In this document: positions 8,133 to 18,603 of the stretch, piece after piece
How the letters are laid out: each line of letters opens with the position of its first letter
Position numbering within the stretch: the first letter of the stretch is position 1
Source: Rhodobacteraceae bacterium WD3A24
GTDB lineage: Bacteria > Pseudomonadota > Alphaproteobacteria > Rhodobacterales > Rhodobacteraceae
NCBI GenBank assembly: GCA_002967695.1
Contig: PUHN01000005.1
Coordinates: 42,584-106,583, forward strand
DNA length: 64,000 bases
Reading direction: 5' to 3'
Translations under genes and position numbers: made by a program
The notes under the pieces: generated by a model
Told to the model about the DNA's origin: nothing
Databases searched by the model: none
The model's input: the letters and a program-made list of their open reading frames with translations, nothing else

Positions 8133-9416
8133 TCACTCGCCCGCCTGCGCCACCGATACGGCCTCGGCCAGGGCCGGGTCGGCGTCGAGATCGGCGGTGG
8201 CATAGCTGTCGCGCAGCGCACCGGGCGAGAGCGTGACGTTGCGGGCGATCTGCGCGCCGGGTGCCGATGGGCCGTAAGCCTCCCCATCGATCATGAAATA
8301 GACCGAGCCCGAATTGCCGGCACGCAGCGTCGCCGGCTCTTCCGTCTGCGGGACGTCGTAGCTTTCGCCCGCTTCGAGGATCTTCTCGAAGAGCACGGTG
8401 CCGTCGGCGGCACGTACCCGCACCCAGGCGGGACGGACGGCAAGGACGGCCACCTGCGGCGGCTCTTCGGTCACGCGGACCGGCGCGGGGTCTTCCGCGG
8501 CCTGACGGGCGGCCGCGACGGCCGCGTCGATTGCCGAGCGGGTGTCGCGATCGGAAGCCCCGGCAGGGCCGGCGGGCGCCGTGCCGGCGAGATCTTCCGG
8601 TGACGGGGCGGAGGCCGTGCGTGCGACGACAGTGTCGCTTTCGCGCGGCTCGATCGCCGCGATCGGCCCGTCGCGCGGCGTGACAACCGGTACTTCGAGT
8701 GCCTCGGGACGATAGAGCCGTTCGAACCCATCCGAGCCCGGCATGCGCGGCGCCTGCGCCACCCGGTTGTCGCCATTTTCCGCTTCACTGCCCGTAGCCG
8801 ACAGCGCGTCGGTTCCGGGCAACGGGTCGAGTTCGTCGACCACGCCGGGAGATTCGGCGACGGGGGTCAGGCGGACCCGCTGAATTTCCTGCAGAACGCT
8901 CCAACCGCCATAGCCCACCCCCCCGATCAGGGCGATGAGCACCGCCATCGAGCCCAGCGCCGCGGGATCGATCCGCGCCCAGAAGGGCTCGGCCGGCGGG
9001 GTGAAGACCGGGTTGGGCCGGGCGAAGGGGTCGGGTTTGGCCGCCGCGGCCGCGGCGGGCTGCGCCGGGGCGCGGCGACTGCCCAGCGCCGAGGGCGACA
9101 TGCCGTGGCTGGTGGAGAAATCGGCCTCTTCGCAGAACTTGGCATAGGCCCATTCCGGGTCCATCCCCAGATAGCGCGCATAGGAACGCACATAGCCGGC
9201 AATGAAGCCCGGTGTGTCGAAGGCGGCGACGTCGCAGTTCTCGATCGCCGAGATATGGCTGGCGCGGATCTTGAGCTCGCGTTGAACGTCGAGAAGGGAT
9301 TTGCCGATGGTGGCGCGCTCGCCGCGCATCAGATCCCCCAGACGAAGGTCGTAATCGTCAAAGCCGCGCGGCGTTTCGACCTCTTCGTCCGAAGGCTGAG
9401 CCTTCCACCTTATCAT
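8133..9416 (-). CDS. RodZ-like protein: HTH_25, one membrane helix, DUF4115
   Basis: RodZ-family proteins link the MreB cytoskeleton to the membrane. The 427-residue product has an N-terminal helix-turn-helix of the RodZ type (about 25-110; LRLGDLMRGERATIGKSLLD, GFIAGYVRSYARYLGMDP). A proline/alanine-rich linker and one transmembrane segment (AVLIALIGGVGYGGWSVL, about 160) follow. A long periplasmic linker leads to a C-terminal DUF4115 domain (about 330-400; WVRVRAADGTVLFEKIL). The start at 9416 has a GGGGCAGGGGG ribosome-binding site. It lies downstream of hemA on the same strand. Confidence 0.87.
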   Translation of the reverse strand: MIRWKAQPSDEEVETPRGFDDYDLRLGDLMRGERATIGKSLLDVQRELKIRASHISAIENCDVAAFDTPGFIAGYVRSYARYLGMDPEWAYAKFCEEADFSTSHGMSPSALGSRRAPAQPAAAAAAKPDPFARPNPVFTPPAEPFWARIDPAALGSMAVLIALIGGVGYGGWSVLQEIQRVRLTPVAESPGVVDELDPLPGTDALSATGSEAENGDNRVAQAPRMPGSDGFERLYRPEALEVPVVTPRDGPIAAIEPRESDTVVARTASAPSPEDLAGTAPAGPAGASDRDTRSAIDAAVAAARQAAEDPAPVRVTEEPPQVAVLAVRPAWVRVRAADGTVLFEKILEAGESYDVPQTEEPATLRAGNSGSVYFMIDGEAYGPSAPGAQIARNVTLSPGALRDSYATADLDADPALAEAVSVAQAGE

Positions 9417-9556
9417 CCCCCTGCCCCTTCCTCGTCGCCTTTTCGCGCTCGGGTTGTATCCCGCCGCTCCTGCGACTCGCAAGCGCGACTCGCCTGGACA
9501 CGACTTATGGGGAAAGGATTACCATATGTAGCGTTTCATGACACCCATTGCGGCGA

Positions 9557-10780
9557 TCAGGCGCTCAACTCGGCACGATTCAGCGCACAATGCGACCACA
9601 GCGCGTCCATCGCGCGCACGAGGCGGTCGATCATCGGGCCGTCATGAACGGGCGAGGGAGTGAAGCGCAAACGCTCGGTGCCGCGCGGGACCGTGGGGAA
9701 ATTGATCGGCTGGGCGTAGATGCCGTGATCGGCCAGCAGCATGTCCGAGATCTGCTTGCAGTGGACCGGATCGCCCACATGCACCGGCACGATATGGCTG
9801 CCATGGTCGATGATCGGCAGACCCAGCCCCTTGAGCCGGGTCTTGAGAACGCGCGCGTTTTCCTGCTGCTTGTCGCGCAGGGCCTGATCGGTCTTGAGAT
9901 GGGCCACCGACGCCGCCGCCCCGGCCGCGACCGCCGGCGGCAGCGAGGTGGTGAAGATGAAGCCCGGCGCGTAGGATCGAATCGCGTCGCACATCCGGGC
10001 ATTCGCCGCGATGTAGCCGCCCTGCACGCCGAAAGCCTTGGCCAGCGTGCCGTTGACGATGTCGATGCGGTGCATCAGCCGATCACGCTCGGCAACCCCG
10101 GCGCCGCGGGGGCCATACATGCCCACCGCATGGACCTCGTCGAGATAGGTCAGCGCGCCGAACTCCGCGGCAACCTCGCAGATCTCCGCCAGCGGGGCGA
10201 AATCGCCGTCCATCGAATAGATCGACTCGAAGGCGATCAGTTTCGGCGCGTCCGGGTCGTCGGCGGCGAGAAGCTCGCGCAGATGGGCCACGTCGTTGTG
10301 GCGGAATATCCGTTTGGCCCCGCCGTTGCGCCGGATGCCCTCGATCATGCTGGCGTGATTGAGCGCGTCGGAATAGATGATCAGGCCGGGAAACAGCCTG
10401 GGCAGCGTCGACAGCGTGGCGTCATTGGCGTTGTAGGCGCTGGTGAACAGAAGCGCGGCCTCCTTGCGGTGAAGATCGGCCAGCTCTCGCTCGAGGCGGT
10501 TGTGATAGACGGTGGTCCCCGAGATGTTGCGCGTGCCGCCCGAGCCCGCGCCCGTCGCCTCGAGCGCCTCATGCATCGCGCTCAGGACCGCGGGGTGCTC
10601 GCCCATTCCCAGATAGTCATTGCCGCACCAGACGGTGATTTCCTGCTCCGTTCCGTCGTCGCGGCGCCACAGCGCGCGGGGAAAGCCCCCGCGCCGGCGC
10701 TCGATATCGATGAAGGTCCGGTATCGGCCCTCTTCGTGCAGGCGGCTCAGGGCGGCGTCTATTGCGGTATCGTAGTTCAA
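9557..10780 (-). CDS. hemA: 5-aminolevulinate synthase
   Basis: This PLP enzyme condenses glycine with succinyl-CoA to give 5-aminolevulinate, the C4 route into heme (and bacteriochlorophyll in phototrophs) typical of Alphaproteobacteria. It has 407 residues. Family blocks are visible: [47 protein letters not shown] and the PLP lysine K248 in [12 protein letters not shown]. The first codon is TTG: no in-frame ATG occurs before residue 59, and an AGGAG ribosome-binding site lies 7 nt upstream of the TTG. An out-of-frame ATG TCT TGA minigene overlaps that start. Confidence 0.96.
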   Translation of the reverse strand: MNYDTAIDAALSRLHEEGRYRTFIDIERRRGGFPRALWRRDDGTEQEITVWCGNDYLGMGEHPAVLSAMHEALEATGAGSGGTRNISGTTVYHNRLERELADLHRKEAALLFTSAYNANDATLSTLPRLFPGLIIYSDALNHASMIEGIRRNGGAKRIFRHNDVAHLRELLAADDPDAPKLIAFESIYSMDGDFAPLAEICEVAAEFGALTYLDEVHAVGMYGPRGAGVAERDRLMHRIDIVNGTLAKAFGVQGGYIAANARMCDAIRSYAPGFIFTTSLPPAVAAGAAASVAHLKTDQALRDKQQENARVLKTRLKGLGLPIIDHGSHIVPVHVGDPVHCKQISDMLLADHGIYAQPINFPTVPRGTERLRFTPSPVHDGPMIDRLVRAMDALWSHCALNRAELSA

Positions 10781-10981
10781 GACATCTCTCCTGGCGCTCT
10801 GGCTGGGCCGATGGTCGTGTCCAATTCCTCATATAACATCCGTGTGCGCATTGGAACCGTTACAAAATGTCGCTAACGAAGCCTTGATCCGCCGCGAGGT
10901 GGCCGCTATGGCGCCCGGCGGAACTGGACACGCCCGACGGCGCTGATAGGCTCCGCGCACCCCCAGCCGGAGTGAGATGTG

Positions 10982-12376
10982 ATGACGACTGCCGAAGACC
11001 GCCTCGCCCCCGTCCTCGATCGTATCGACGCCGACCTGCCCGCGGCGCTCGAGCGGCTGATGGCGCTCTTGCGCATCCCCTCGATCTCGACGGATCCGGC
11101 ATATGACGGCGCCTGCCGCAAGGCGGCCGACTGGCTGGTGGACGATCTCGCCGGGATCGGCTTTCAGGCCGAGCGGCGCGATACGACAGGCCATCCGATG
11201 GTCGTCGGGCATGCGCCGGGCGACGGGCGGCACCTGCTGTTCTATGGCCACTACGATGTCCAGCCGGTCGATCCGCTGGCGCTGTGGAGCCGCGACCCGT
11301 TCGACCCGGCGGTCGAGGAGACCGCGGCGGGCAAGGTGATCCGCGGCCGCGGCGCGGCCGACGACAAGGGCCAGCTGATGACCTTCGTCGAGGCGTGCCG
11401 GGCCTGGCACGCCGTTCACGGCACCCTGCCCGGCCGGCTGTCGATCCTGTTCGAGGGCGAGGAGGAGTCGGGCTCGCCCTCGCTGGTGCCCTTCATGAAG
11501 GACAACGCCGACGAGCTGCGCGCCGATCTGGCCCTGATCTGCGATACCGGCATGTTCGACCGCCAGACCCCGGCGATCACCACCATGCTGCGCGGGCTGG
11601 TGGGCGAGGAAGTCGTCATCACCGGCCCCGACAAGGACCTGCATTCGGGCATGTTCGGCGGCGCGGCGATGAATCCGATTCGCGTTCTCACGCGCATTCT
11701 GGCCAGCCTGCATGACGATGACGGACGCGTGACCCTGCCGGGGTTCTATGACGGGGTGCCCGAGCTGTCGGATGAGTTGAAGGCCCAGTGGGAGGGGCTG
11801 GGATTCGACGAGAAGGCATTTCTGGGCGGCGTGGGCCTTTCGGAGCCGGCCGGCGAACGCGGCCGCAGCGCGCTTGAGATGCTCTGGTCGCGGCCGACCT
11901 GCGAGTTCAACGGCATCGGCGGCGGCTATCAGGGCGAGGGCTTCAAGACCGTCCTGCCCAGCCATGCGCGCGCCAAGGTCAGCTTCCGCCTGGTCGGCGA
12001 CCAGGAGCCACACCATGTGCGCGCCGCCTTCCGCGCCCATGTCGGGGCCTACCTGCCGCCCGATTTCGACGTCGAGTTTCACGAGCACGGCGCCTCGCCC
12101 GCCAGCCGGATGGCGATCGACGACCCCGCCTTCGAGGCGGCGCGCCAGGCGCTGTCGAACGAATGGCCGCGCGAGGCCGCCTTCGTGGGCTCGGGCGGGT
12201 CGATCCCGATCGCGGGTTACTTCAAGTCGATCCTCGGGATGGATTCGCTGCTGATCGGTTTCGGTCGCGACGACGACCAGATCCACTCGCCCAACGAGAA
12301 GTATGACCTCGAGGCGTTTCACAAGGGCATGCGCAGCTGGGCGCGGGTTCTGGCGCGGCTGGCCGGGCCGGAGTGA
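10982..12376 (+). CDS. M20 family metallopeptidase (dipeptidase type)
   Basis: This 464-residue protein is a dizinc M20 hydrolase that probably cleaves dipeptides or acylated amino acids. Metal-site motifs include FYGHYDVQPVDPL (about 78-90), GRGAADDKGQ (about 125), and FEGEEESGS (about 158) carrying the catalytic Glu. A dimerisation domain follows, with the LHSGMFGGAAMNP motif, and a C-terminal HSPNEKYDLEAF histidine region. No signal peptide is visible, so it is probably cytoplasmic. ATG at 10982 is preferred over the GTG at 10979; GGAG lies 9 nt upstream. It is divergent from hemA and convergent with the Lrp-type gene. Confidence 0.9.
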   Translation: MTTAEDRLAPVLDRIDADLPAALERLMALLRIPSISTDPAYDGACRKAADWLVDDLAGIGFQAERRDTTGHPMVVGHAPGDGRHLLFYGHYDVQPVDPLALWSRDPFDPAVEETAAGKVIRGRGAADDKGQLMTFVEACRAWHAVHGTLPGRLSILFEGEEESGSPSLVPFMKDNADELRADLALICDTGMFDRQTPAITTMLRGLVGEEVVITGPDKDLHSGMFGGAAMNPIRVLTRILASLHDDDGRVTLPGFYDGVPELSDELKAQWEGLGFDEKAFLGGVGLSEPAGERGRSALEMLWSRPTCEFNGIGGGYQGEGFKTVLPSHARAKVSFRLVGDQEPHHVRAAFRAHVGAYLPPDFDVEFHEHGASPASRMAIDDPAFEAARQALSNEWPREAAFVGSGGSIPIAGYFKSILGMDSLLIGFGRDDDQIHSPNEKYDLEAFHKGMRSWARVLARLAGPE

Positions 12377-12468
12377 TGGCGGACAGGGCGATCGCCCGGC
12401 GCGTGTGACCGCCCGCGTGACCGCCCTGGGCCTGTCACGAGCCGCTGACGTCCGGCGCGCGGCGGCCT

Positions 12469-12930
12469 TCAGACGGGCAACTGCGTCGTCGCCTTGATCT
12501 CTTCCATCGAGAGCAGGGCGGTGACGTTGTAAATCTTCACCTCGTCTATCAGCGCCTGGTAGAAGGCGTCATAGGCCCGCGCATTGGGCACGCGCACCTT
12601 CAGGACATAGTCGATGTCGCCGGCCAGCCGATGCGCCTCCATCACCTCGGGCCGTGCGCGGACCGCCTCGAGAAAGCGATTCTGCCACTCCGCCTCGTGC
12701 TCGGAGGTGCGCACCAGAACGAAGAAGCACGCCTCCAGCCCCAGCGCATCCGGGTCGAGCAGCACCGTCTGGCGGGTGATGACGCCGCCCTCGCGCATCT
12801 TGCGAATCCGGTTCCACACCGGGGTCTTCGATGAGCCCACCTTGCGCGCGATCTCGTCGAGGGACTGGCTGGCGTCGTCCTGAAGCTCGGCCAGAATTCT
12901 GCGGTCAAGGTCATCCATGCGGACAGTCAT
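12469..12930 (-). CDS. Lrp/AsnC family transcriptional regulator
   Basis: This 153-residue regulator has an N-terminal winged HTH (LDRRILAELQDDASQSLDEI; SSKTPVWNRIRKMREGGVI) and a C-terminal RAM effector-binding domain (VMEAHRLAGDIDYVLKVRVP). It has an AGGAGG ribosome-binding site 7 nt before the ATG. It is transcribed divergently from cysG with a 135-nt shared region that contains a TTTAG...CTAAA dyad. By position it is a likely regulator of the downstream sulfite-reduction operon. The effector is unknown; an amino acid or sulfur metabolite would fit the family. Confidence 0.93.
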   Translation of the reverse strand: MTVRMDDLDRRILAELQDDASQSLDEIARKVGSSKTPVWNRIRKMREGGVITRQTVLLDPDALGLEACFFVLVRTSEHEAEWQNRFLEAVRARPEVMEAHRLAGDIDYVLKVRVPNARAYDAFYQALIDEVKIYNVTALLSMEEIKATTQLPV

Positions 12931-12977
12931 CCATCATCCTCCTGTCAGGCCGGATCGGCGTTCGCTTCTAGCGATTG

Positions 12978-12997
12978 TTTAGAATGCCGTTCCTAAA
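12978..12997. promoter_or_regulatory. candidate Lrp-type operator between the regulator and cysG
   Basis: TTTAGAATGCCGTTCCTAAA is an interrupted dyad: TTTAG pairs with CTAAA and an inner A/T pair also matches. It lies 48 nt from the Lrp-type start and 69 nt from the cysG start, in a locally A/T-rich stretch. Palindromic sites with outer AT-rich arms are usual for Lrp/AsnC proteins. This is a positional inference. Confidence 0.4.
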
Positions 12998-13065
12998 TTA
13001 GCAAGGCATATGGCCATTTGGCGGAATATTTTTCTATATTGGGCGCAGAAACAGAGGGCTGCGCC

Positions 13066-14454
13066 ATGAACCATTTCCCGATCTTTCTCGATACGGCCCC
13101 GCGCACGATCGTGCTGGCGGGCGGCGGCGAGGCCGCGGTCGCCAAGCTGCGGCTGCTTCTCAAGACGCGCGCGCGGCTTACCGTCGCCGCGCCCGATCCA
13201 TCCCCGGAGATCGCCGCATGGGCGGCCGAGGGCCGGGTTGAGCTGGTCCGCCGCGCCTTCGCCGCGGGCGATGCCGCCGGGACGACGCTGGTCTATGCCG
13301 CCACCGAGGACGAGGCCGAGGACGCCCGCGTCGCCCGCCTCGCCCGGGCCGAAGGCGCGCTGGTCAACATCGTCGACAACCTCGAGGGCAGCGACTTCAT
13401 CACCCCGGCCATCGTCGACCGCGACCCCGTCACGGTGGCCATCGGCACCGAGGGCGCCGCGCCGGTGCTGGCCCGCTCGATCAAGGCGGGGCTGGAGGCA
13501 CGCCTGCCCGCCGCGCTCGGCCGGCTGGCGCGCGTGGGCAAGGCCTTTCGCAAGGCGGCCGAGACGCTGCCCATGGGCCGGCGTCGCCGCGACTTCTGGG
13601 CCGAGTACTATGACACGGCCGGCCCGCAGGCCTATGACGCGGGCGGAGACGCCGCGCTGCGCCCGGCGCTGGAGGCGCTGCTGGACCGTCACCTGCTGCG
13701 GGCCGACCGGTCGGGCCATGTCGCGCTGGTGGGCGCGGGGCCCGGCGACCCGGAGTTGCTCACGCTCAAGGCCCGCCGCGCGCTGGACGAGGCCGACGTG
13801 GTCATCCATGACCGCCTGATCGCGCCGGAGATCCTCGAGCTTGCCCGGCGCGAGGCGCGCGTGATTTCCGCCGGAAAACAGGGGTTCGGCCCCTCCACCC
13901 CGCAGGACGAGATCAACCGCCTGATGATCGCCCATGCCCATGAGGGCGCGCAGGTCGTGCGCCTCAAATCCGGCGATCCCGGCGTCTACGGCCGCCTCGA
14001 CGACGAAGCCGACGCGCTCGACGCCGCGGGCGTGGCGTGGTCGATCGTCCCCGGCATCACAGCCGCCAGCGCCGCCGCCGCCGGTATCGGCCAGAGCCTC
14101 ACGCGGCGGGGCCGCAACGGGGCGCTGCGGCTGGTCACGGGGCACGACATGACGGGGTTCGCCGAGCAGGACTGGCGCGCGCTGGCCGCGCCCGGGGCGG
14201 TGACGGCCATCTACATGGGCAAGCGCGCCGCGCGGTTCCTGCAGGGGCGGCTGCTGATGCATGGCGCCGCGCCCGACACGCCGGTCACGGTGGTGGAAAA
14301 CGCGACCCACCCCGACGAGCGGCGCATCCCCGCCACCCTGCGCAGCCTGCCCGCGGCGGTGGCAGAGCTGGCCGGGCCGGCGGTCCTGCTGCTCGGCCTC
14401 GCGCCGCGCGCCGCCGCGACCCATCAACCCCTGGAACTGGAGGCCGCCCAATGA
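13066..14454 (+). CDS. cysG: Siroheme synthase (CysG, bifunctional)
   Basis: CysG makes siroheme, the prosthetic group of the sulfite reductase encoded two genes downstream. The 462-residue protein has the N-terminal precorrin-2 dehydrogenase/ferrochelatase module (about 1-200; FPIFLDTAPRTIVLAGGGEA). The C-terminal uroporphyrinogen-III methyltransferase follows (about 215-455) with VALVGAGPGDPELLTLKA, VIHDRLIAPEIL, RLKSGDPGVYGR and VPGITAASAAAA. ATG 13066 is the start that gives the canonical MNHFPIFLD beginning. The stop overlaps the next start as ATGA, indicating translational coupling. Confidence 0.96.
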   Translation: MNHFPIFLDTAPRTIVLAGGGEAAVAKLRLLLKTRARLTVAAPDPSPEIAAWAAEGRVELVRRAFAAGDAAGTTLVYAATEDEAEDARVARLARAEGALVNIVDNLEGSDFITPAIVDRDPVTVAIGTEGAAPVLARSIKAGLEARLPAALGRLARVGKAFRKAAETLPMGRRRRDFWAEYYDTAGPQAYDAGGDAALRPALEALLDRHLLRADRSGHVALVGAGPGDPELLTLKARRALDEADVVIHDRLIAPEILELARREARVISAGKQGFGPSTPQDEINRLMIAHAHEGAQVVRLKSGDPGVYGRLDDEADALDAAGVAWSIVPGITAASAAAAGIGQSLTRRGRNGALRLVTGHDMTGFAEQDWRALAAPGAVTAIYMGKRAARFLQGRLLMHGAAPDTPVTVVENATHPDERRIPATLRSLPAAVAELAGPAVLLLGLAPRAAATHQPLELEAAQ

Positions 14455-14768
14455 GCCGGCAATTCACCCCCAAGGTGGTCACCGCCAACGCGCTGCTGGA
14501 GGGCGACGTGGTGTATCTGACGGCCGACGACCGGTGGTCGCGTCATCACCACGAGGCCGAGCTGCTCGAGGACGAGGCCCATGCCGAGATCCGGCTTCTG
14601 CATGCCCAGGGCCAGCCCGACCGGGTGGTCGGCGCCTATCTGGCCGAGGCGCGCGCCGGCGCGGCCGGCCCCGAGCCGGTGCACTTCCGCGAGGCGTTCC
14701 GCACCCGCGGCCCCTCCAACTACCCGCACGGAAAACAGGAAGAAGGCGCGGCGTCCCGCCGGCCCTGA
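14451..14768 (+). CDS. DUF2849 domain-containing protein
   Basis: This is a small 105-residue protein (SRQFTPKVVTANALLEGDVV...LEDEAHAEIRLLHAQGQPD) with no membrane segment. It overlaps the cysG stop by 4 nt and precedes the sulfite reductase gene by 36 nt. DUF2849 proteins are typically found in this same context in alphaproteobacteria, which suggests a role in sulfite reductase assembly, electron transfer or siroheme handling. That is an inference from neighbourhood only. There are no Cys residues, so it is not an Fe-S protein. Confidence 0.88.
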   Translation: MSRQFTPKVVTANALLEGDVVYLTADDRWSRHHHEAELLEDEAHAEIRLLHAQGQPDRVVGAYLAEARAGAAGPEPVHFREAFRTRGPSNYPHGKQEEGAASRRP

Positions 14769-14804
14769 GCGGGCCGGGACGGCGCCCGAGGAAAGGAGCG
14801 CGAG

Positions 14805-16461
<1,657 letters not shown>

Positions 16462-16472
<11 letters not shown>

Positions 16473-17211
16473 TCTGACAGATGCCCGCGCCGACGCCCTC
16501 GCGGCCGTCTATCAGGGGCTCTCGGCCGAGGCCGTTCTCGCCGGCGCCCTCGAAGACCCGGGCGTTGGGCGGCTCGCGCTCGTCTCCTCTTTCGGTGCCG
16601 AGTCGGTGGTGCTGCTGCACATGGTCTCGCGGGTCGCGCCGGCCACGCCGGTGCTGTTCATCGACACGCTGATGCTGTTCGAGGAGACCCGCGCCTATCA
16701 GCGCGATCTGGCGGCAACGCTCGACCTGCGCGACATCCGCGTGATCGGCCCCGACCGCGAGGAGCTTTTCCGCCGCGACCCGGATGCGCTGTTGCATCGC
16801 TCCAACCCCGACGCATGCTGCGACCTGCGCAAGACGCGCCCACTGGAGCGCGCGCTGGAGGGGTTCGACGGCTGGATCACCGGGCGCAAGCGCCATCAGA
16901 CCGGCGCACGCGCCGATCTTCCCCTGTTCGAGGCCGAGGGCACGGACGGGCGGCTCAAGCTCAACCCGCTGGCCGACTGGACGCCCGAGGATATCGGCGC
17001 CTATATCGACCACCACGCCCTGCCCCGCCATCCGCTGGTCGCGCGCGGCTTCCCCTCGATCGGGTGCACGCCATGCACCTCGCGCACGCGGCCCGGCGAA
17101 GACCCCCGCGCAGGCCGCTGGCGCGGCCGGGACAAGACCGAATGCGGCATTCACTTCGGCGCCGGTGGCCATGCCCGCCGCGCCGGGGCCGGGCAGGAGG
17201 ACGCGGCATGA
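16462..17211 (+). CDS. cysH: Phosphoadenylyl/adenylyl-sulfate reductase, Fe-S type
   Basis: CysH reduces activated sulfate (APS or PAPS) to sulfite using thioredoxin. The 249-residue protein shows the nucleotide-binding SSFGAESVVLLHM block and the ITGRKRHQTGAR motif. The Cys pairs C119-C120 and C202-x2-C205 ligate a [4Fe-4S] cluster, and C228 in TECGIHF is the catalytic cysteine. The CC/CxxC pairs mark the APS-preferring, iron-sulfur-containing type rather than the PAPS-only enzyme. It starts inside the upstream reductase gene (11-nt overlap), and its stop overlaps DUF934 as ATGA. Confidence 0.95.
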
Positions 17212-17624
17212 GCGTGATCGTCACCGATACCGGATTCGCCCGCGATGACTGGACCGGCGGCTTCGCCGCGCCTGACGAGGCCGCGGCCGGCAGCAACGCC
17301 GCCGGGCTCGACCTGCCCGGCGATGCCGATCCGGCCGCGCTGGCGGACCGCCTGGGCGGACTCGGCATGGTCCGCGTGAGCTTTCCCAGCTTCGCGGACG
17401 GGCGCGGCTTCACGCTCGCGCGCAGGCTGCGGCGGATGGGCTTCACGGGCCGGCTGCGCGCGGCCGGTCATGTGCTGGCCGACCAGTATGCCATGGCCCG
17501 CCGGGTGGGGTTCGACGAGGTCGAGATCAGCGACGACCAGGCCCGCCGCCAGCCCGAAGCCGACTGGCTGGCCCGCGCCGACTGGCGCACGCATGACTAC
17601 CAGACGCGCCTGCGCGCCGGCTGA
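17208..17624 (+). CDS. DUF934 domain-containing protein
   Basis: This 138-residue protein overlaps the cysH stop by 4 nt and has an AGGAGG ribosome-binding site. The conserved part is LADRLGGLGMVRVSFPSFAD followed by a GRGFTLARRLRRMGFTGRLR block and VLADQYAMARRVGFDEVEI. It has no membrane helix and no Cys. DUF934 proteins are found almost always beside siroheme sulfite/nitrite reductases in Proteobacteria. A maturation or electron-transfer helper role is plausible but not demonstrated by the sequence. Confidence 0.9.
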   Translation: MSVIVTDTGFARDDWTGGFAAPDEAAAGSNAAGLDLPGDADPAALADRLGGLGMVRVSFPSFADGRGFTLARRLRRMGFTGRLRAAGHVLADQYAMARRVGFDEVEISDDQARRQPEADWLARADWRTHDYQTRLRAG

Positions 17625-17673
17625 GGCTTGCCGCGCAGGGCTTTCAACCCGAGATCAATGCCACTAGAAGGAG

Positions 17674-17691
17674 GGCGGGCCGCGGCCCGCC
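17674..17691 (+). promoter_or_regulatory. perfect 18-bp palindrome between the Shine-Dalgarno and the fpr start
   Basis: GGCGGGCCGCGGCCCGCC is its own reverse complement. It lies directly after AGAAGGAGG and 8 nt before the ATG at 17700. As RNA it would fold into a stem that either brings the ribosome-binding site close to the start or masks it. Confidence 0.5.
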
Positions 17692-17699
17692 GATGACCC

Positions 17700-18518
17700 A
17701 TGAACGAGCAGATCAGACCCATGAACGCCCCCGACACGGCGCCCAAGGCGCTCAAGGACGCTGCAACCGTGACCGAGGTCACCCACTGGACCGACCGGCT
17801 TTTCTCGTTCCGGGTGGAGCGGCCGCGCAGCCTGCGCTTCCGCTCGGGGGAATTCGTGATGCTGGGCCTTCCCGGCGACGACGGAAAGCCGATCCTGCGC
17901 GCCTATTCCATTGCCAGCCCGTCCTGGGATGACGAGCTCGAATTCTATTCGATCAAGGTCGCGGATGGCCCACTGACCTCGCGGCTGCAGCACATCGAGC
18001 CGGGCGACGATATCATCCTGCGGCCCAAGCCCACCGGCACGCTGGTGCTCGACGCCCTGCTGCCGGGCAAACGGTTGTGGCTCTTCGCCACCGGCACGGG
18101 CATCGCGCCCTTCGCCAGCCTCATGCGCGACCCCGAGACCTATGAGCAGTACGACGAGGTCGTGGTGATGCACACCTGCCGCGAGGTCGCCGAGCTTGAC
18201 TACGGCCGTGAGCTGGTCGAAAGCCTGCCCGAGGATCCGCTCATCGGCGAGTTCGTCGGCGACAAGCTGAAATATTATGCGACGACCACGCAGGAAGAGA
18301 GCCCGCGCATGGGCCGGATCACCGACAACCTGACCAGCGGGCGCGTCTTCGACGATCTCGGCCTGCCCCCCATCACGCCCGAGTCCGACCGGGCGATGGT
18401 CTGCGGCTCGCTCGCCTTCAACCAGGACATGAAGACGATCCTCGAAGGCTACGGCCTTCGCGAGGGCGCCAACAGCAAGCCCGCCGAATACGTGGTCGAG
18501 AAGGCCTTCGTGGGCTGA
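17700..18518 (+). CDS. fpr: Ferredoxin--NADP(+) reductase
   Basis: This FAD enzyme exchanges electrons between NADPH and ferredoxin/flavodoxin. In this operon it most likely feeds the sulfite reductase. The 272-residue protein has the FAD-binding barrel with RAYSIASPSWDDELEFYSIK (about 65-84) and GPLTSRL. The NADP domain has LFATGTGIAPFASLMRDPE, MVCGSLAFNQDMK and a C-terminal EYVVEKAFV. An internal ATG at 17721 could also serve. It is separated from DUF934 by 75 nt and followed by a clear terminator. Confidence 0.95.
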   Translation: MNEQIRPMNAPDTAPKALKDAATVTEVTHWTDRLFSFRVERPRSLRFRSGEFVMLGLPGDDGKPILRAYSIASPSWDDELEFYSIKVADGPLTSRLQHIEPGDDIILRPKPTGTLVLDALLPGKRLWLFATGTGIAPFASLMRDPETYEQYDEVVVMHTCREVAELDYGRELVESLPEDPLIGEFVGDKLKYYATTTQEESPRMGRITDNLTSGRVFDDLGLPPITPESDRAMVCGSLAFNQDMKTILEGYGLREGANSKPAEYVVEKAFVG

Positions 18519-18542
18519 GCCGCGGCCGCAGGCCCGAGACGT

Positions 18543-18576
18543 AAACCGCCGCGTCGGGGCCCCGGCGCGGCGGTTT
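18543..18576 (+). terminator. Rho-independent terminator of the cys operon
   Basis: An 11-bp stem AAACCGCCGCG / CGCGGCGGTTT with a GC-rich loop ends in TTTTCC, 24 nt after the fpr stop. The A-run on the left arm means it could also act weakly on the opposite strand, ending the 18604-19803 transcript. Confidence 0.75.
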
Positions 18577-18603
18577 TCCTATCTGACACGCATCGCCTGT
18601 TAT

